From Selaginella moellendorffii (lineage: Eukaryota > Streptophyta > Lycopodiopsida > Selaginellales > Selaginellaceae), in NCBI RefSeq assembly GCF_000143415.4, contig NW_003314315.1:819991-883990 (forward strand): a stretch of 64,000 nucleotides of DNA, written 5' to 3'. The notes beneath the pieces were generated by a model that searched no databases, was not told the origin of the DNA, and saw only the letters and a list, made by a program, of their open reading frames with translations. Both the position numbers and the translations under genes were made by a program. Shown in pieces: positions 32,900-46,500 of this stretch (its first letter is position 1; every line of letters starts with the position of its first letter).

Positions 32900-35800
32900 A
32901 TTAAACTCCATTAAATTTGACTGAGGTAAAGCATAGTCCTCAACTACCCATAAACCATATCTATTTCACTGAGAAATAATGGAAAGGCTAATGCTCAATT
33001 AAACTTACATTCCAAGAACAATGATATTCCATGGAGCATAAAAAATTAGCCTTACATTTAAAAACATTATTTTGAGTCTTGGGACTCCAACCTTAAAACT
33101 CATGGACATAAAGAAGTGGTGGTTGCCACCATATAGAATTGGTTAAAAGAATGAATTAACACTTGAACTTTATCTCTATCTATTTTGTACTTTGGCTTTC
33201 CATCATCAATGTATGTCCACATGCTCAAGATTCAGAATACACAAGTAATGCTAAACTTATCCTTGCTCACAACCTCAATAAAAATCTTCTTAAATATCAA
33301 AAACCTCCAATTACTCTTCCCTCTCATTCTTTGTATGATTGTTTGTATCTAACTAAAGTAGAGCACAAAATTAAGTCAAGCAAGTGCAATAATAAACATC
33401 CACTCCACTCTTCCCTTCTTTTCTCTTTCTCTCTTATCCTATATTTATTTCTTTCTTGGTTTTTAGGCACATAAAAACAACATAGTTTTCATTCTATCAA
33501 TCATAGGAAAAATTATAAATAGCATGCAATCTTTCTAATATTTGGAATCTCATTCCAAATTGAAGATAATTTAGTCTTTCTTTAAAATACACTCTAGAGG
33601 GGACATTAGTGAGTTGCATTGCTAGTGGGATTTATGATGTAGTGTATGTGTAGACATTTACCATATATAGTTTTTCCAAAAAATGATATTAAGAACTATA
33701 TAAGGACTATACTATAAACTAAAAAATATTATAAAACTATTTAAAAAATTAGAATAGTAAAATTATATATCAAATTAGATAATTTAATTTTGTCCTATAT
33801 AGTTTTCTCATATTCAAAGTCCTATTTGTCTCACTTATATAACTAAAATTTATAAAAACACATTATTTGGCTTGTTATATTATTTGTAAGTGTTGAAGGA
33901 CTATCAAACATTTTACTCAATTATTGAGGTAAAAGTTTGGAGTATTTGGAATAATTAACTTATTTGTTGCTTTAGTCGCTATAACTCTAGGTTGTGCTTT
34001 TAGAGATTGCTCTACTACCTTAAAAACAATAGGTATAGCCACATGTAAAGACTCCAAGCATATCCTACTTGCAATTAGATAGTTATATTAATTAATATGA
34101 ACAACAACTGTAGTGAATATTACAATGTTTTGGATTACATAAAATATATAAATTCCAAATTTATCTTTTATACCATATAAATTACATTTCATGAAACTAA
34201 ACTTCTTTGTAAGTACTTCACCATGTTTGGGTCAAATATATAATATATTATGAAATTGATTGTTATTAAACTCTTGAAATTGGTCATAAAATTGGCATTT
34301 CAAATTGAAGAATTAAAGGAGTCTAACATAATTACTTTATTGTACTTTTTTAGAAAATTAATTTGCTCTCCACACCATAAACTTTACCCAAATGTGCCCA
34401 TGCAACTCTGGTTGCATTCCCTCTATTTAATTTTTAAAAGGTGAAAAACCAAGTCTTAATCATACTCTTTGAGAAGTTTGGAATGGCTCATAGAAGTTCT
34501 TGCATTGATATTTTTGAATCTATGTGCTTGTAATTAGTATATTCTTTGAAGTATAAACCCATTGCTCACATGTTTGTTGTATCCAAATGTTTTGTTAAGT
34601 TATTCATTGAAGAGTTTACCATTGTTAAGGATCCTTGTTGAAGTGAAAACCTTTCCACTCTAGATAGATGTAGCACTAAATTCACTATAAACTCCTCTAG
34701 CTAAAACTTTACTTCTATTATTAGATCTGGTGCAAAATAAGTTTTCTTTGCTATAGAGAACTCTATAGTAGTAACCCAAACAATCCCATATCTAGAACCC
34801 TTTATAACATTTTAACACAATTTACTGGAAGCTCAACAAAAGCATATTTCTCTATCAATAACTCCATCTTTTATTTTCAAGCCATGTTCATAAGATGGCG
34901 TATGGGCATATTGTCTTAGATCTACAAATGGGTGTTCTTACTTAAATTGGCAAAGTTGAACAACATTATAATGCATTTGGAAACTAACTCTAAAAGTGTC
35001 AATGTAAGCAATAAAAAAAAAATAGATTAAGAAATAGTCTATTAATGTTCAAATATAGAGGGAAAGGTCGCATGAATAAACATACATTCTATTTTTTTAA
35101 TGGTTAAAGATTTTGGGATATATAGAATGTTGCCAACATTGCTGATCAAAGATTGTAGAGTGCTTGAGGTGTGATATTTTGCCACTATGGAGCAATCTAG
35201 GAAAGATCACCATGGAAATCATCCTTAGGGTTGTGATTCTTTAAATCCCTGGTGGAAAGGTGGTCTGAATTTTGGAATGCTTTCTTCTAGTGCCAACAGT
35301 AATAACTTAGTCAAGATTAAATAGAAGTCAATAAATGTATGACTTGAGGAATTAATATCTAGGCATTGTGATCATAGATGGTGGAACTATCTTGTTTTGC
35401 AAAAGCTCATGACATTATGCACCTCACTTCAAGAAAGGGATGAGGGCCAAGAAAGGTTCCATAATTTGAATAATATTGAGAACCTCTTAGGAAGTCTAAA
35501 TTCATGAATTTACATTTGGCATTCTCAAGCTTAACTTAGTTGGTTAACTATGGGAATCAGAACACATATTGAGATTTATATCAACACAATTTTATAATAG
35601 GTTTGGAAATTAGCTCATGGGCATATAGGCTCGTCAATATGCTTAGATGTAACCAGCTCTCACCATAGCTAAAACCCTAAGTTAACCTCTATTTTTATAA
35701 GTATGATAGTCTATCTAAATTAGGCCAATTTTTTTTCATCCATTTTAATTAAAGCTTATATATTTTTCTCATCTACTACTATAAGAAGTGATCACCAAAC

Positions 35801-38060
35801 TTTATAGGTATCCAGATTTGGCAATTAATAATGTCAGATGCAAGTTAAACCGGTAAATATTGTGTTTTTACATCATGTCCTTTGGAAAAATCTTTGTAAG
35901 GTTTAGGTAACCAATCAATATGCAACATGGTTCGGGCTGAGGGAGTAAGTGTGTGTGACACTTGTTTTCTTCCTGTGCTCCCTTTTTTACTATAGCTCCT
36001 CCTTTACCCTTGCAGCCACAAGGCTTTTCACCTCAATTTGCCTTTCGAAGGCAAATTTTAAGCATAGCTCCTCCTCATGGGTGAAGTTTCCTAGTACCAA
36101 GGTTTCCTCCTTGCTCCAGGTTTCTCTTTGCTAGCATTCCTCAAAAGAGTCAAGTAGTTGCTGGTTTGACATTCATTGGAACTGTTTAACAGGTGACAAC
36201 TTGGCTCTTGCATGCATATGTGTGCCCATAAGCAATGTTTAATTCTTCCTCACTAGTTCTCAATAGAAATGCAGGGAAAGGTATTTCTCACTGTTGTGGG
36301 CATATGCCATGATCATCATGTTTCATGAGCAAGGCAATTGTTGTGGCATGGAATCAAAGATGATCCCACTCAGCTAGAGCACCAAGGTTTGAGAATTCAA
36401 GTCATGGGCTTTAGGGTGTGCATATATCTCCCATAGCAATGCAAGTGCAGATGGGAGTAGCTCTTCCATATGTGTGTCTGCAAGCAGTGGTTTGCTGGGG
36501 TGTTCACGGAGCATGGGTTCAAGTTAACTGGAGCATCTTGTAAAGCAGGTGTCCCCACCCTGGCCATCTGTAAAAACAAGTTGTTCAAGAGCTTTTCCAT
36601 GTTTGTAAAAGTTGGGACATGTGATGCAGCTTGCATTAATATCTCTCAACCTTCTTCTTCCACACTTGGCTATATGGATGGTGATTAGAAATTTGGTTGT
36701 TCTTTTTCTTTCTTTTAGGGTTCCAATCTCCCAATCACTTCAATGCAGCTTGCTCTATATTATTCTTTTGCTTTGGCTGAGCATGGTGAGCCAAAGAGTT
36801 GCTTCATATGGAGTTGGTCAATGTTGTTATACATAAAAGAGTTGTGCATAGTTTGGATTAGTCAAGGCTGGGTTTGCCTTGTTTTAAATGGAACTTCTTT
36901 TAAAGATGATTAACTGTACAGAAGTATCTAGGGCATTCTATTTCAGGCAGCAAGCATCAACCACAGTTTATCGGCTTCAAAAGGTTTCATGGTCCTAATA
37001 ATTTTCTTCTCCCTCGGATAGCACGTGAAGTTCATATATCAAGCCGTCCCTCTTGCTCATGCAAAGTTCCTATGTCAGGTCGTCACTACTAGGTTCTTAA
37101 GCACAATAACTTTGAAGCATAAGTTGCTTTCTTGGGCACTAGATTGATGCTGCTTTGTGCTATGTGAGCCAGCCAAGGCAGGGAGACTAGGTGCTAAAAT
37201 CTTAGAGCACTTGTAGGTCTTGTGGCTCTTCCTTGCCTAGGCTTTCCGCTAGTTCAGCTCAACTGCAGAGACATCCACTGGTGCAAGAACTACAGTGGGT
37301 CACATCTCTTAAAGAGCATCGTAAATGTGTGTCTTTAGGCTGGGTTTAAGTAGGTGGTTTGAAAGATTGCACAAATACTTGGAAAACTTCTCACACGAAG
37401 GATAGTGTGCAAGAAAAAAAGAGTGACAAGACTTGGTTGTGCAGCCCATTTTGGTGGGTTCTTGGTTGGTGGTGAGCAGCAAGCTCTTGCGAGCTTTCGA
37501 TTGCAATGCTCTCTCTTAGCTAAATGTCTCCAACATTGCTAATAGAGACTAGAGCAGCTGCATGGTCCATCCAGCATGACACCACATTGTTTTGTGTATT
37601 TTGTAAGCAATTGCTTATGTAACTATTAGATGTGTTAGCAGTAGCAGCACAGCTTAGTTAAATTGAATTAAGTGAAACTGGGTTCTTTTAGTTTGGCATT
37701 CTATTAATTTGCCAAACTAAACTAAGTTAAATACTTAATTTATATTAGCAATAATTATTTTTAGTTATTACTTTGACTTTGTTTGTCTGGATAGTAAGAT
37801 TTTAGTGTTCTAAAGGTATTTATATTCCCAACACCTATATTAATAAAAAATTTCTTAGTAATTCTTCTTTTACTTTGTCTGAATAGTAATATATTGATAA
37901 TTAGGATTAAAAATGAGAGATAATATAAATAAGATCTAAACAAGATCCTTAATGTTAAGAAATACAAAAGATGCAATTGAAATTATCCTAGCCATGGGTT
38001 GCAAAAAAATATTGCATTAAATTCTAGATATTTGTATGCACCTAGCATTTGCTGGGAAAT
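32900..38060. other. AT-rich intergenic stretch
   Basis: About 5 kb without a supported gene, RNA or complete element. The part 36,000-37,550 has a more balanced base composition but only short frames with no recognisable product. Confidence 0.55.
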
Positions 38061-38066
38061 ATTAAT

Positions 38067-38384
38067 CTAAACTAGAAGACAATCAATCTGACAATGATAG
38101 CTACTAATGTAGCAAAGATAATTCCTTTGGTCACATTGGCCACAATCCTCACACGAAGCTGTTTGGAGCAAGGCGATGCCCTCAGCGTGTACCAAGTGGA
38201 GCTTCTGGATCGCCTTCTTTAAAATCCCTTTCCAACTCCGTGGCGACCCCTTGGACTCCTCCAAATCGTGTGGTGCTTCAGTATCCAGCCTAAAGTCGCG
38301 GCAGTGGCCCAAAAAAGTGTGATTCTCTCGCTGCACCAAACGAGCGATTAAGTCAATGCAAGTACTGCGTCCCATATCACCCAT
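38067..38384 (-). CDS. Possible small protein, unrecognised
   Basis: An uninterrupted 105-codon frame on the minus strand starts MGDMGRSTCIDLIARLVQ and ends in a Cys-rich tail (CEDCGQCDQ then a hydrophobic end). It begins 33 bp after the stop of the Lnt-like gene on the same strand and uses codons like the genes nearby. It could be a real small gene, part of the 3' UTR of the upstream transcript, or chance. No family is recognised. Confidence 0.25.
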   Translation of the reverse strand: MGDMGRSTCIDLIARLVQRENHTFLGHCRDFRLDTEAPHDLEESKGSPRSWKGILKKAIQKLHLVHAEGIALLQTASCEDCGQCDQRNYLCYISSYHCQIDCLLV

Positions 38385-38417
38385 GCTTTGTATTACAGAT
38401 TGGGCTTCACAGGAATC

Positions 38418-40174
38418 TTAGAGAAGCACGCTTGATTTCTCTGGCAACAGCACGCAATTCTCCGACCTCTCAAACTCCTTGAAGGATCGGTCACCAGTGA
38501 TGTAGAACACAAAGGCGGGCGGGGACTTGTCAAGGATGTACGTCACTGCTCCAAGAGGGAGGCAGAGCATGGAGACGTGTACCACAGCGAGTGCTGCCAC
38601 TAGCCAAGCGAAAAGAAAGCCGTAGCTCGGGTAAAGCGTCCAGGCCTTCCCGAATATTGGGAGTGCCATTGCGAAGACCGAGTCGGAGACACCTTCCCTG
38701 CCAAAGAAACAAAAGAATATCAGAGATCTTTGATTGATCAAAACTGTCACACCTGTAATCGAATGTCTGGAGATATGGATCTACAACCGCTGAAACGCCT
38801 CCCGTGGAGCATCGGAACCAACTAAAGCCATTCTCCACGACACGGAAAGTATCGGCCTCTTTCACCCGGGGACCGATTGGTCCCCAAGTCGCGGCTGGTT
38901 GGAGCATGATATCAATCCTGCCAAAGCACAACCAAGAACTTAGAACTCTACCATACTGAAAGTTTGCTCTACCTCTTTTTCCCGGCCTGGCGCATCAGGT
39001 CTGGAAACTCGAAATCGTAGCAAATAGCTCCTCCAATCCGGCCGAGCTCGGTCTTGATGGCAGGAAGAATGGGATCCCCTGGAGTTCCATATGACTCCAC
39101 GAATGGAACCAAGTGCGCTTTCCTGTAGCTAAATCCAATGGAGCCATCGGGAAGAACGAGCTCGAAATAGTTCCCGACTCTTCCAGTGCTCGCATCCTTG
39201 TACTCGTAAGTGATGCCAACGTAGGCGCCGTGCTGGGAAGCGATCTGCCCGGCTCCGAATTGGAGAGAGTACCTGTCCTGTTTGAGGTGGAGTTTCACCG
39301 CAGCCTCGGACCAGAGCACCAATCGATCGCCGGCTCGGAGGCGCTGGTTCGTCCTGTTGAGCATCACATCCATGTCCTCGTAGGAGAGGAGCTTGCCCAG
39401 GACGCAAGAGACCGGCACTGTTTTCTTCATCGTGAGGGCGATGTCCTTCTGGAAGAAATCGCCCGAGAAAATGGAGATCCTGGCGCTGCCGTAGAATAAA
39501 ATGGAGATGGCAATGGTCCCAAACGCCAGGGAGTGGCCGCGATGCATCTGCATGGCACGCTTCTTGTCGGATTTCTCCATCTTGAGAAGATTCTCGTCGA
39601 GAACGGCGCTGTCGTGGAGAATCGCCGAGAACCACGCCATGAGGAATGCGATCCCATCGATCCCCCACACGCCGGCGCTCATCACTAGCGGCAAGATTGT
39701 AACCTGCGAAACTGCGGGATGGAGGAAGGAGCCAACGCCGCCGAATCGGTTCCACAACAACCACACCGTGGTCCAGATCGACGCGAATACCAGCGGCTGG
39801 GACGTTCTTGCTCGATCAAAACGCTTCCTGTAGCTGATGCTTGCAAGAAATGGGAGGAGAAGAAACATCCAGAGCGCCAGTGCCCAGATTATTCCCACAA
39901 TTGGCACGCTGCTGGCCTTGGAGTTGTCCGGGCTCACTTTTCCCGGGAAGAATGTCAGGAACGCCAGGTTCGCGGCAGTAGTGTGGAGGATGAGCGCCAG
40001 GAGAATTGTGAGCGCCGCGGAGCTCCACGAGCAAGAATTGCGCGAAATCCCTGATTTGTGGAAGAAATGCAGGAGGAAAAATGGTTGGAGCCAAGAACAA
40101 ATTGCAACTGATTGGAAACCGGAGAAGAATGTGCATGCCACCGAGAGAATGGCAAGGAGTGCCGCCTTCGTCAT
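38418..40174 (-). CDS. Apolipoprotein N-acyltransferase (Lnt)-like membrane protein
   Basis: Three exons (40174-38973, 38917-38753, 38697-38418) with two 55-bp introns give 548 residues. The N-terminal 230 residues are strongly hydrophobic, with about six membrane spans. A carbon-nitrogen hydrolase (nitrilase-like) domain follows. The triad is visible: Glu290 in LWSEAAV, Lys352 in YRKAHLVPF and Cys385 in GGAICYDFEFP. The last exon adds a C-terminal membrane span (residues about 475-505). This order of six spans, nitrilase fold and C-terminal anchor is that of bacterial Lnt, which adds the third acyl chain to lipoproteins. The function and membrane in a plant are not known to me. The start at 40174 is the first in-frame ATG. 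Confidence 0.85.
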
Positions 40175-43041
40175 GTCTCTCGCCGCTTGTTTCAATGTAG
40201 TGGTAATTTATATTCCTGGGATAACAATTTATTTTTACTTAAATGAATCAACTAAAAAGTTAATGTGAATTTTATATGGGTTATTTATAAAGTGTAAGGA
40301 ACATACTATGAATATCCAGGTATATTCGAGGATATATTTCAATCTAACGGTTTTGATTTTTTCAGTTTTAAAATTCATTTCTTCAATGCTTATCTTAAAT
40401 ATAAACCAAAAAATTCCTTTTTGATTTGCTTGTAATACAAGATTTTAACTCAACAAAATATCTTTTTAGCATATCCATTCACAAATATCCTCCATTCGTT
40501 CTTTTTTCATTATAAAACATTCAAAGTTATAACACAATTACATTTGGTTGAGTTGCCACTTTGGTTTTAAAAGTTGCAGCCAAGTGGCTATGGAAGTGGG
40601 TTTTTTCTTTGCAATCATTGGATGATTATTACTTCCTAATTCACTATCACTTAAAGAACTTAAGCTTCTAGATTTCTATAATTCTTGGATATATTGAAGT
40701 GCAAAAGTTTTGGATTTTCACACAAAGGCAATGTGAGAGTGCAATAATATTTTATGTTATTTAGATAGGGATAAGGTTCCCACAATAATCTTAACAATAA
40801 GAAATTCGTATTTCCAATTTTATATTATTAAATTTGGTAATAAACTCCCTTTGAGAGAATTTAGAGTTGAATCATAACTATATTAATATTTTAAGAGTAC
40901 ATTCTTTAAAGACTTGACAATTGTCACACCAAAACTTTGCCACTAACACAATTTAGATCATAAGGATGTATTTTATGTTATATATGACTGCTCTAGCCTT
41001 CCAGTGCTTCATGCTTTATTTCAACAAATTCTATGACTTAGTCAAATTAATGACTTTTTTTCTTTTTAGATGAATTTAGAGCTAGAAGACTGAGTGAGTA
41101 TAGAGTGAAATAAATTATATCAAAATTTGTGGTAACAAATTTTAGGAATAGCAACCAAAATACTCAAATAATGTATACAAAAACTAAGAAATTATAAAAT
41201 AGACTAGTTCCTTTTATGCAAAATAAATCTTCTAATTCATGTTCTGAAAAGGATATTGTAGATTCAAACACAACCAAGACTTTTTTCCATATAAATAAGT
41301 AAGTATTGCTATGATAAATTTGAAATTTGACATATAAAAAGCATAAAACTAAAGGATTTAAATAAGTTACTTATATGATTATTTTTGCTATGTGGTCCAA
41401 CCACTAGAGCAAAGCAATGCCAAAAATCTTTGCTTTTCAAGAACAAATTATAATGCCTTTCATCTCCATTAATGTGATTAAAGTTGGAAATAAGCTGGAG
41501 ACATTATCTCTATCAACATAAAGATTGGAGAGGATCTATCCTCACGAAGTATATAAGTGTTATTGACAGTTGGTACAACTTTTATTTTTTAGCATTCTCA
41601 CACATATCATGAATATCAAGATTAAAGAATTGGCATAATTTGATTATCAGATGAAAGAAAAATATCAAGCACTAGGGAATAGAGTCCATTTATAAATGTG
41701 AGGTTAATTAATATTCAAGAAAGAGGCATTAAGGAGTAAAAGGTTAAAGGTTATAGAATCTTTTAACAAGATAACATCTAAGAAGTGTAACTTAAAACTT
41801 CCATGCTTGATTGGAAAAATGTATTAAGAATTTCTGCAAAAACAAATAACTAACCATCCTACTTGTTTTTTTGCCATGTGTTCACATCTCTTTTGATGAA
41901 ACATAAAGACTATGTATAAATGACTCTTTTATGCATAAAATCACAACTAAATTTGTTTCGTTTGAGGCCTTTTTAAACCAAAGTATCATAAATATTCATT
42001 TCATGTTAGAAGGTGATATATTAGATATTACTTATGTCCTTACATGGGGAACTCAAGGAAACTATACAGTGGAGAATATGAAAAGTTGTGTCATTAGGCC
42101 CAAGTGACTCTACATAACAACTAGATCGTCTAAATCACAAATCAAGGACATAAAATATTTAGATCACCCTAGACTAAAGATAGTTATAATTGTGGTTGTT
42201 TACAAAGCCTTTAACACACTTCTTTGTAAGTAAATGAAGCTCAACTAGCTTCACTAAAACATTTGAATAGAAAAAAACTATCTACAAAGTGTTTATGAAT
42301 GACATGATAATCCTCTAGATTCTAGCATAACAAATAATAACACATTGACATTAAATAGGAGAAAAGAAACAAAATATAAACCTACTCATTGATTTCTTAG
42401 TGATGGATGCCCAACTCTTATAGAATTGTTGATGCAATTAGTTTAAATAATTAAAAACTCCAAAAGCATGATGATATAAATACTATGAGCTTTGAAAGAC
42501 CTTTTCCAACCAACCACTCCTTAGTTCTTGCAAAGATCCATCAGTTTATACTTCACTATACATAACTTTGAGAGGCGGGAAAAAATTATTTATATTTATA
42601 AACCTTAACAATCTTTTGCCTATCACCCTTGAGCCAAGGATCACATGGCACTCTGCCCATATTTGCTCCATCCATATCCAACACCCCTCATAGATCAAGA
42701 GAACAAATCAAGAAGATCAATTATCAACTAATATGTACATGGGAAATAATGTCTTGAATTGATTTAAAGATGGATTCAGAGTTATCCTATCCCAGAAGGA
42801 AATATGTTAAAATTGTTACAATATAAATGCTCTAGTTTCCCTCAGTTCACATAGGTCTTCTCAATCCAACTTCAAACCCTTGAGGGAGGCCTTGGACCCG
42901 ACACTAATTTGACAATCAACCATATTAGTGATCATTGTTAATGGCAAATATCAATAAAATTTTGCCCATAATTGTGCCTAATTATTATATTCAAATTGTC
43001 ATAAAAAATATTTTTAAAAACCTAATTTTAAAAGTATGCTA
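40175..43041. other. AT-rich intergenic stretch
   Basis: About 2.9 kb of AT-rich sequence without supported genes or recognisable elements. Confidence 0.55.
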
Positions 43042-43195
43042 TGAGGGCCAAGTACAATGCTATATACTAATATTAGCGTAGTGGGATTTTGGTAGCCGTT
43101 GGATTGGTTTCAATCCGACCACTCACTTCTGTATATAAGCTAGGGTTTTTGGGCTAATTGATATACACATTTCTCTATTCCTTTTGCATATTTCA
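43042..43195 (+). repeat. 5' LTR of second gypsy element
   Basis: Begins TGAGGGCCAAGT and ends CATATTTCA. It is matched by 48619-48781 with substitutions and small indels, including the shared TATATAAGCTAGGGTTTTTG block, which may be the promoter. Confidence 0.75.
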
Positions 43196-43233
43196 GGAGA
43201 TGAGGGGCACCGTTGATTGTCCTTGAGGAGTGC

Positions 43234-43374
43234 TTGGATTTAGGATTTTGGTTTAGATCTAGCTTTTGCATCATCTAGATCTAGCTTTTTCCATTTCTTT
43301 TATTTTGTTCTTTCCTTTTAGGATTTTGGTTTAGATTTAGCTTTTTGCATTGTCTAGATCTACCATTTTCTTCT
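43234..43374 (+). repeat. Direct duplication of about 55 bp
   Basis: The unit TAGGATTTTGGTTTAGATCT with its following TAGCTTTTGCAT and CTAGATCTA parts occurs at about 43239-43290 and again at about 43319-43370, separated by about 30 bp. Confidence 0.7.
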
Positions 43375-43529
43375 ACCTTCTTGTCATTTCTCTTCTTTTG
43401 CTTTTTTTTTTTCATTCATCTTCATGGTAGATCAGTAATCTTCTCCTTTGACTCTGGAGCAGCAGTTGATATAATTGCTTCATGCTATGCGCTTGCAATT
43501 GAACAACCAAACTTAGTTGATGGCGGCAT

Positions 43530-46500
43530 TTATGACACGTGGTACAACTCCTCTTGCTCTTAGTGCCAATCCTTGCATTCAGTCGGAGTTCTTTTGTGGG
43601 AATTCTAGGGATGATGTGTATCATTGGTTTGATCACTTCATGGTGATTACTACGTATCATTCTTGGGATGATGTTCGACGTTTGCATGAGTTTTTGACGT
43701 GTCTCCAAGGGATGGCATTGCAGTGGTACAATGGTTTGAGGGCAGCCACTTGTGGGGATTGGAGTGTTCTCCCAGATGTCTTTAAACGCGCCTTCGGATA
43801 TGCTGATGTTTGTGATGATGCCTTTTAACAATTGCATTGTCTTCGCCAAGGACCATTTAAGTTAGTGATGCAATTTGGCATTTGTTTCCGAAGTCTTTTG
43901 CTTCGTGCGGAGCCAAATATGTTAGAAAATTTATCAAGCTAGGAATGTTGTGGCCAGCATTTCATCAAGATCTGGTCGAACTTATCCATACACTTGCTCT
44001 TGCCACCCTTGACAATGCTCTTCACTTGGTACAATGTTGGTAGGCGTATGATGAAGTTGGTCATACTTATCGGCATTTTCTGGATTGGCGACCTCCATTT
44101 TCTAGGTGGAGACCTTGGCATCAACAATGTCTTGTTGGTGCTGCTGCAGTGGACGGTTTGGACACCGAGATACATCCGGGAAATGAGGAGTCGTGTGAGT
44201 AATGGAGGGACCTTGCGTAAATAAGTTAGTGACCCCTCCATCTTTCTTTCGGGAGTATCATCAAGGGGTTCACTCAACACCGGTTCATCCAGGGTTTACT
44301 TTCCAAGTTCGTTTTTATAATAAGGGGTCTCCTATTATTCTCTCTGTGTTGGTTGATATAGGTTCGAGTTTATCTTCTATTGCTCGACCTGTTGCCACAC
44401 GTTGTTGTCTACACTTGCATCATGCGGCAGAACTAGTTTTCATTTTTTATGGCAACGGCCGTACACATGTATGTGCACGGGATGAAGCGGACCTAATTGT
44501 GCATGTGGGTGATCTCGAGCTTGAGTTGCAGTCATTGCGGGTGGTGCCGAGTCAAGCTTTTGCCCTCATTCTTGGTATGGATTGGTTGCAGCGCAATCAT
44601 GCTAAATGTGATTTTGAGGCTTCTCCCCCTTATCTCATACTTCCTTATGTTTCATCTATTCCTCTCACTTCTGTACCTTTTTGTCCTTCTACTTCCATTA
44701 CTTTTGTTCCCCCACTATTTCCTCTTATATTTCCGTCTTGTTTTGCTCTTCCCTTTTCCGATCCCTCCAACGATCTTTGTGTTGTAGCGGTTGACCGGCT
44801 CATGAAGGAGTATTCTGATCTCTTTGAATTTGACCTATCGTTTGGGGCCAAGATTGCCACACATCATCCAATTCCAACTGGGGATGCTCGTCCAATCAAG
44901 GTTCCCGTTCGTCGTTGGTCACCCAAGGAGATCAAGATTTTACGTGCAAACGTCAAGGAGATGTTGGAGAAGGGTGTTATTCGGAAGTCGCGGAGGCATG
45001 TGAACCTCATCTTATGATGAAGCCTGATGGGAGTATTCATTTCTGTATCGACTATTGCCTATTAAACGAAGTGATGATCCCAGATGTGTACCCTTTTTCT
45101 CACACTACTGATCTCTTGGATCGTTTGGGGTGAAGTCGTTAGTTCACCAAGCTAGATCTTGCTTCTGGGTACTGGCAAGTACTAATGGCTGAAGAAGATA
45201 TTCCTAAGATTGCTTTTTGTACATCATTTGGTTTATATGAGTTTTTGGTGATGCTATTTGGTTTGAACAATGCTCTAACAACTTTTCAGCGAATGATGGA
45301 CGAGGTTCTTTGCGATATGCCGAAGATGATTGTTGACTTTATTGATGATATCTTGATCCATTCAGAGGGGATGTGGGAGGAGCATGTTCATAATGTTTGT
45401 AAAGTGTTGGATCGGTTACGCGACGTTGGTTTAAAGCTGAAGCAGTCAAAATGCGTGTTTAGGTCCAAGGATACAATTTATCTTGGGTACCATATTTCTT
45501 GTGAGGGTTTGCAAGTTGATCATGACAAACTTGTGGCTATTCTAAAGTTCCCAACTCCAAAGTGTATGAATGATGTGCAGCGCTTATTGGGCAAGGTGCA
45601 GTATTTCGGTCGTTTTGTGGATCATCTTTCTAATCACACTGCACCGTTGCGACCATTGTTGAAGTCATCAACATCATCTTTCATCTAGTCTCCGGATTGT
45701 GAGCTGGCGTTTGTGGATCTTAAAGAGCTATTGACGACTCGTCCAGTTTTGGCATATCCTGACTACACTTGACTTTTTATTTTGCACGTGGATGCTTCTA
45801 ACATTGGTCTTGGAGGTGTGTTGATGCAAGAGAGTTCGAGTGTGCCTGGTCAGCACTATCCCATTGTATATATAAGCTATATATTACAACCAGCGAAGAT
45901 GAACTACTCCACAATAGAGAAGGAGTGTTTAGCAACAATCTGGAGAAACTTCATGCATATCTACATGGTTCTTGGACATTACTTGAAGGTGATCATGCTA
46001 CTATTACTTCATTATTGAAGTGAAAGAACATGGTTGGTCGTACTATTCGATGGGCTTTAAAGTTTCAGATATATGATTTTGATATTGTTCATCACCCAGG
46101 GAGTTTTATGGCTAATGTTGATGCCCTTTCTCTAGCTCCTCTTCCTTCTCCACTCTCTTCTTATGTTCCTGACGAGCTTGTTGTTCCAGCATCTGTGGAT
46201 TTTCTAGACAAGTATTCTATGCCGTCGGTAGTTGCTATACTTGACGTTTAGTGTCCACAAGGCGCAGAGCAAGATCTACCTTCTTTTGATGAGGTTCGCG
46301 AGGCTCAAAAGATTAAGCCATGGATTTGAAGGCTTCAAGATGGGTTTGAGAATCCTGCATCACTTGCTGATGACTTGCCTTTCCAGCACTTACATTCTCA
46401 ATATCACCTTCAAGATGGCCTTCTTTATTTTGTGAGGATGGATCTTAATGATCATTTACGGCTGGTGGTGCCTTCTATCTTTATTCTGCAATTTCTCCAT

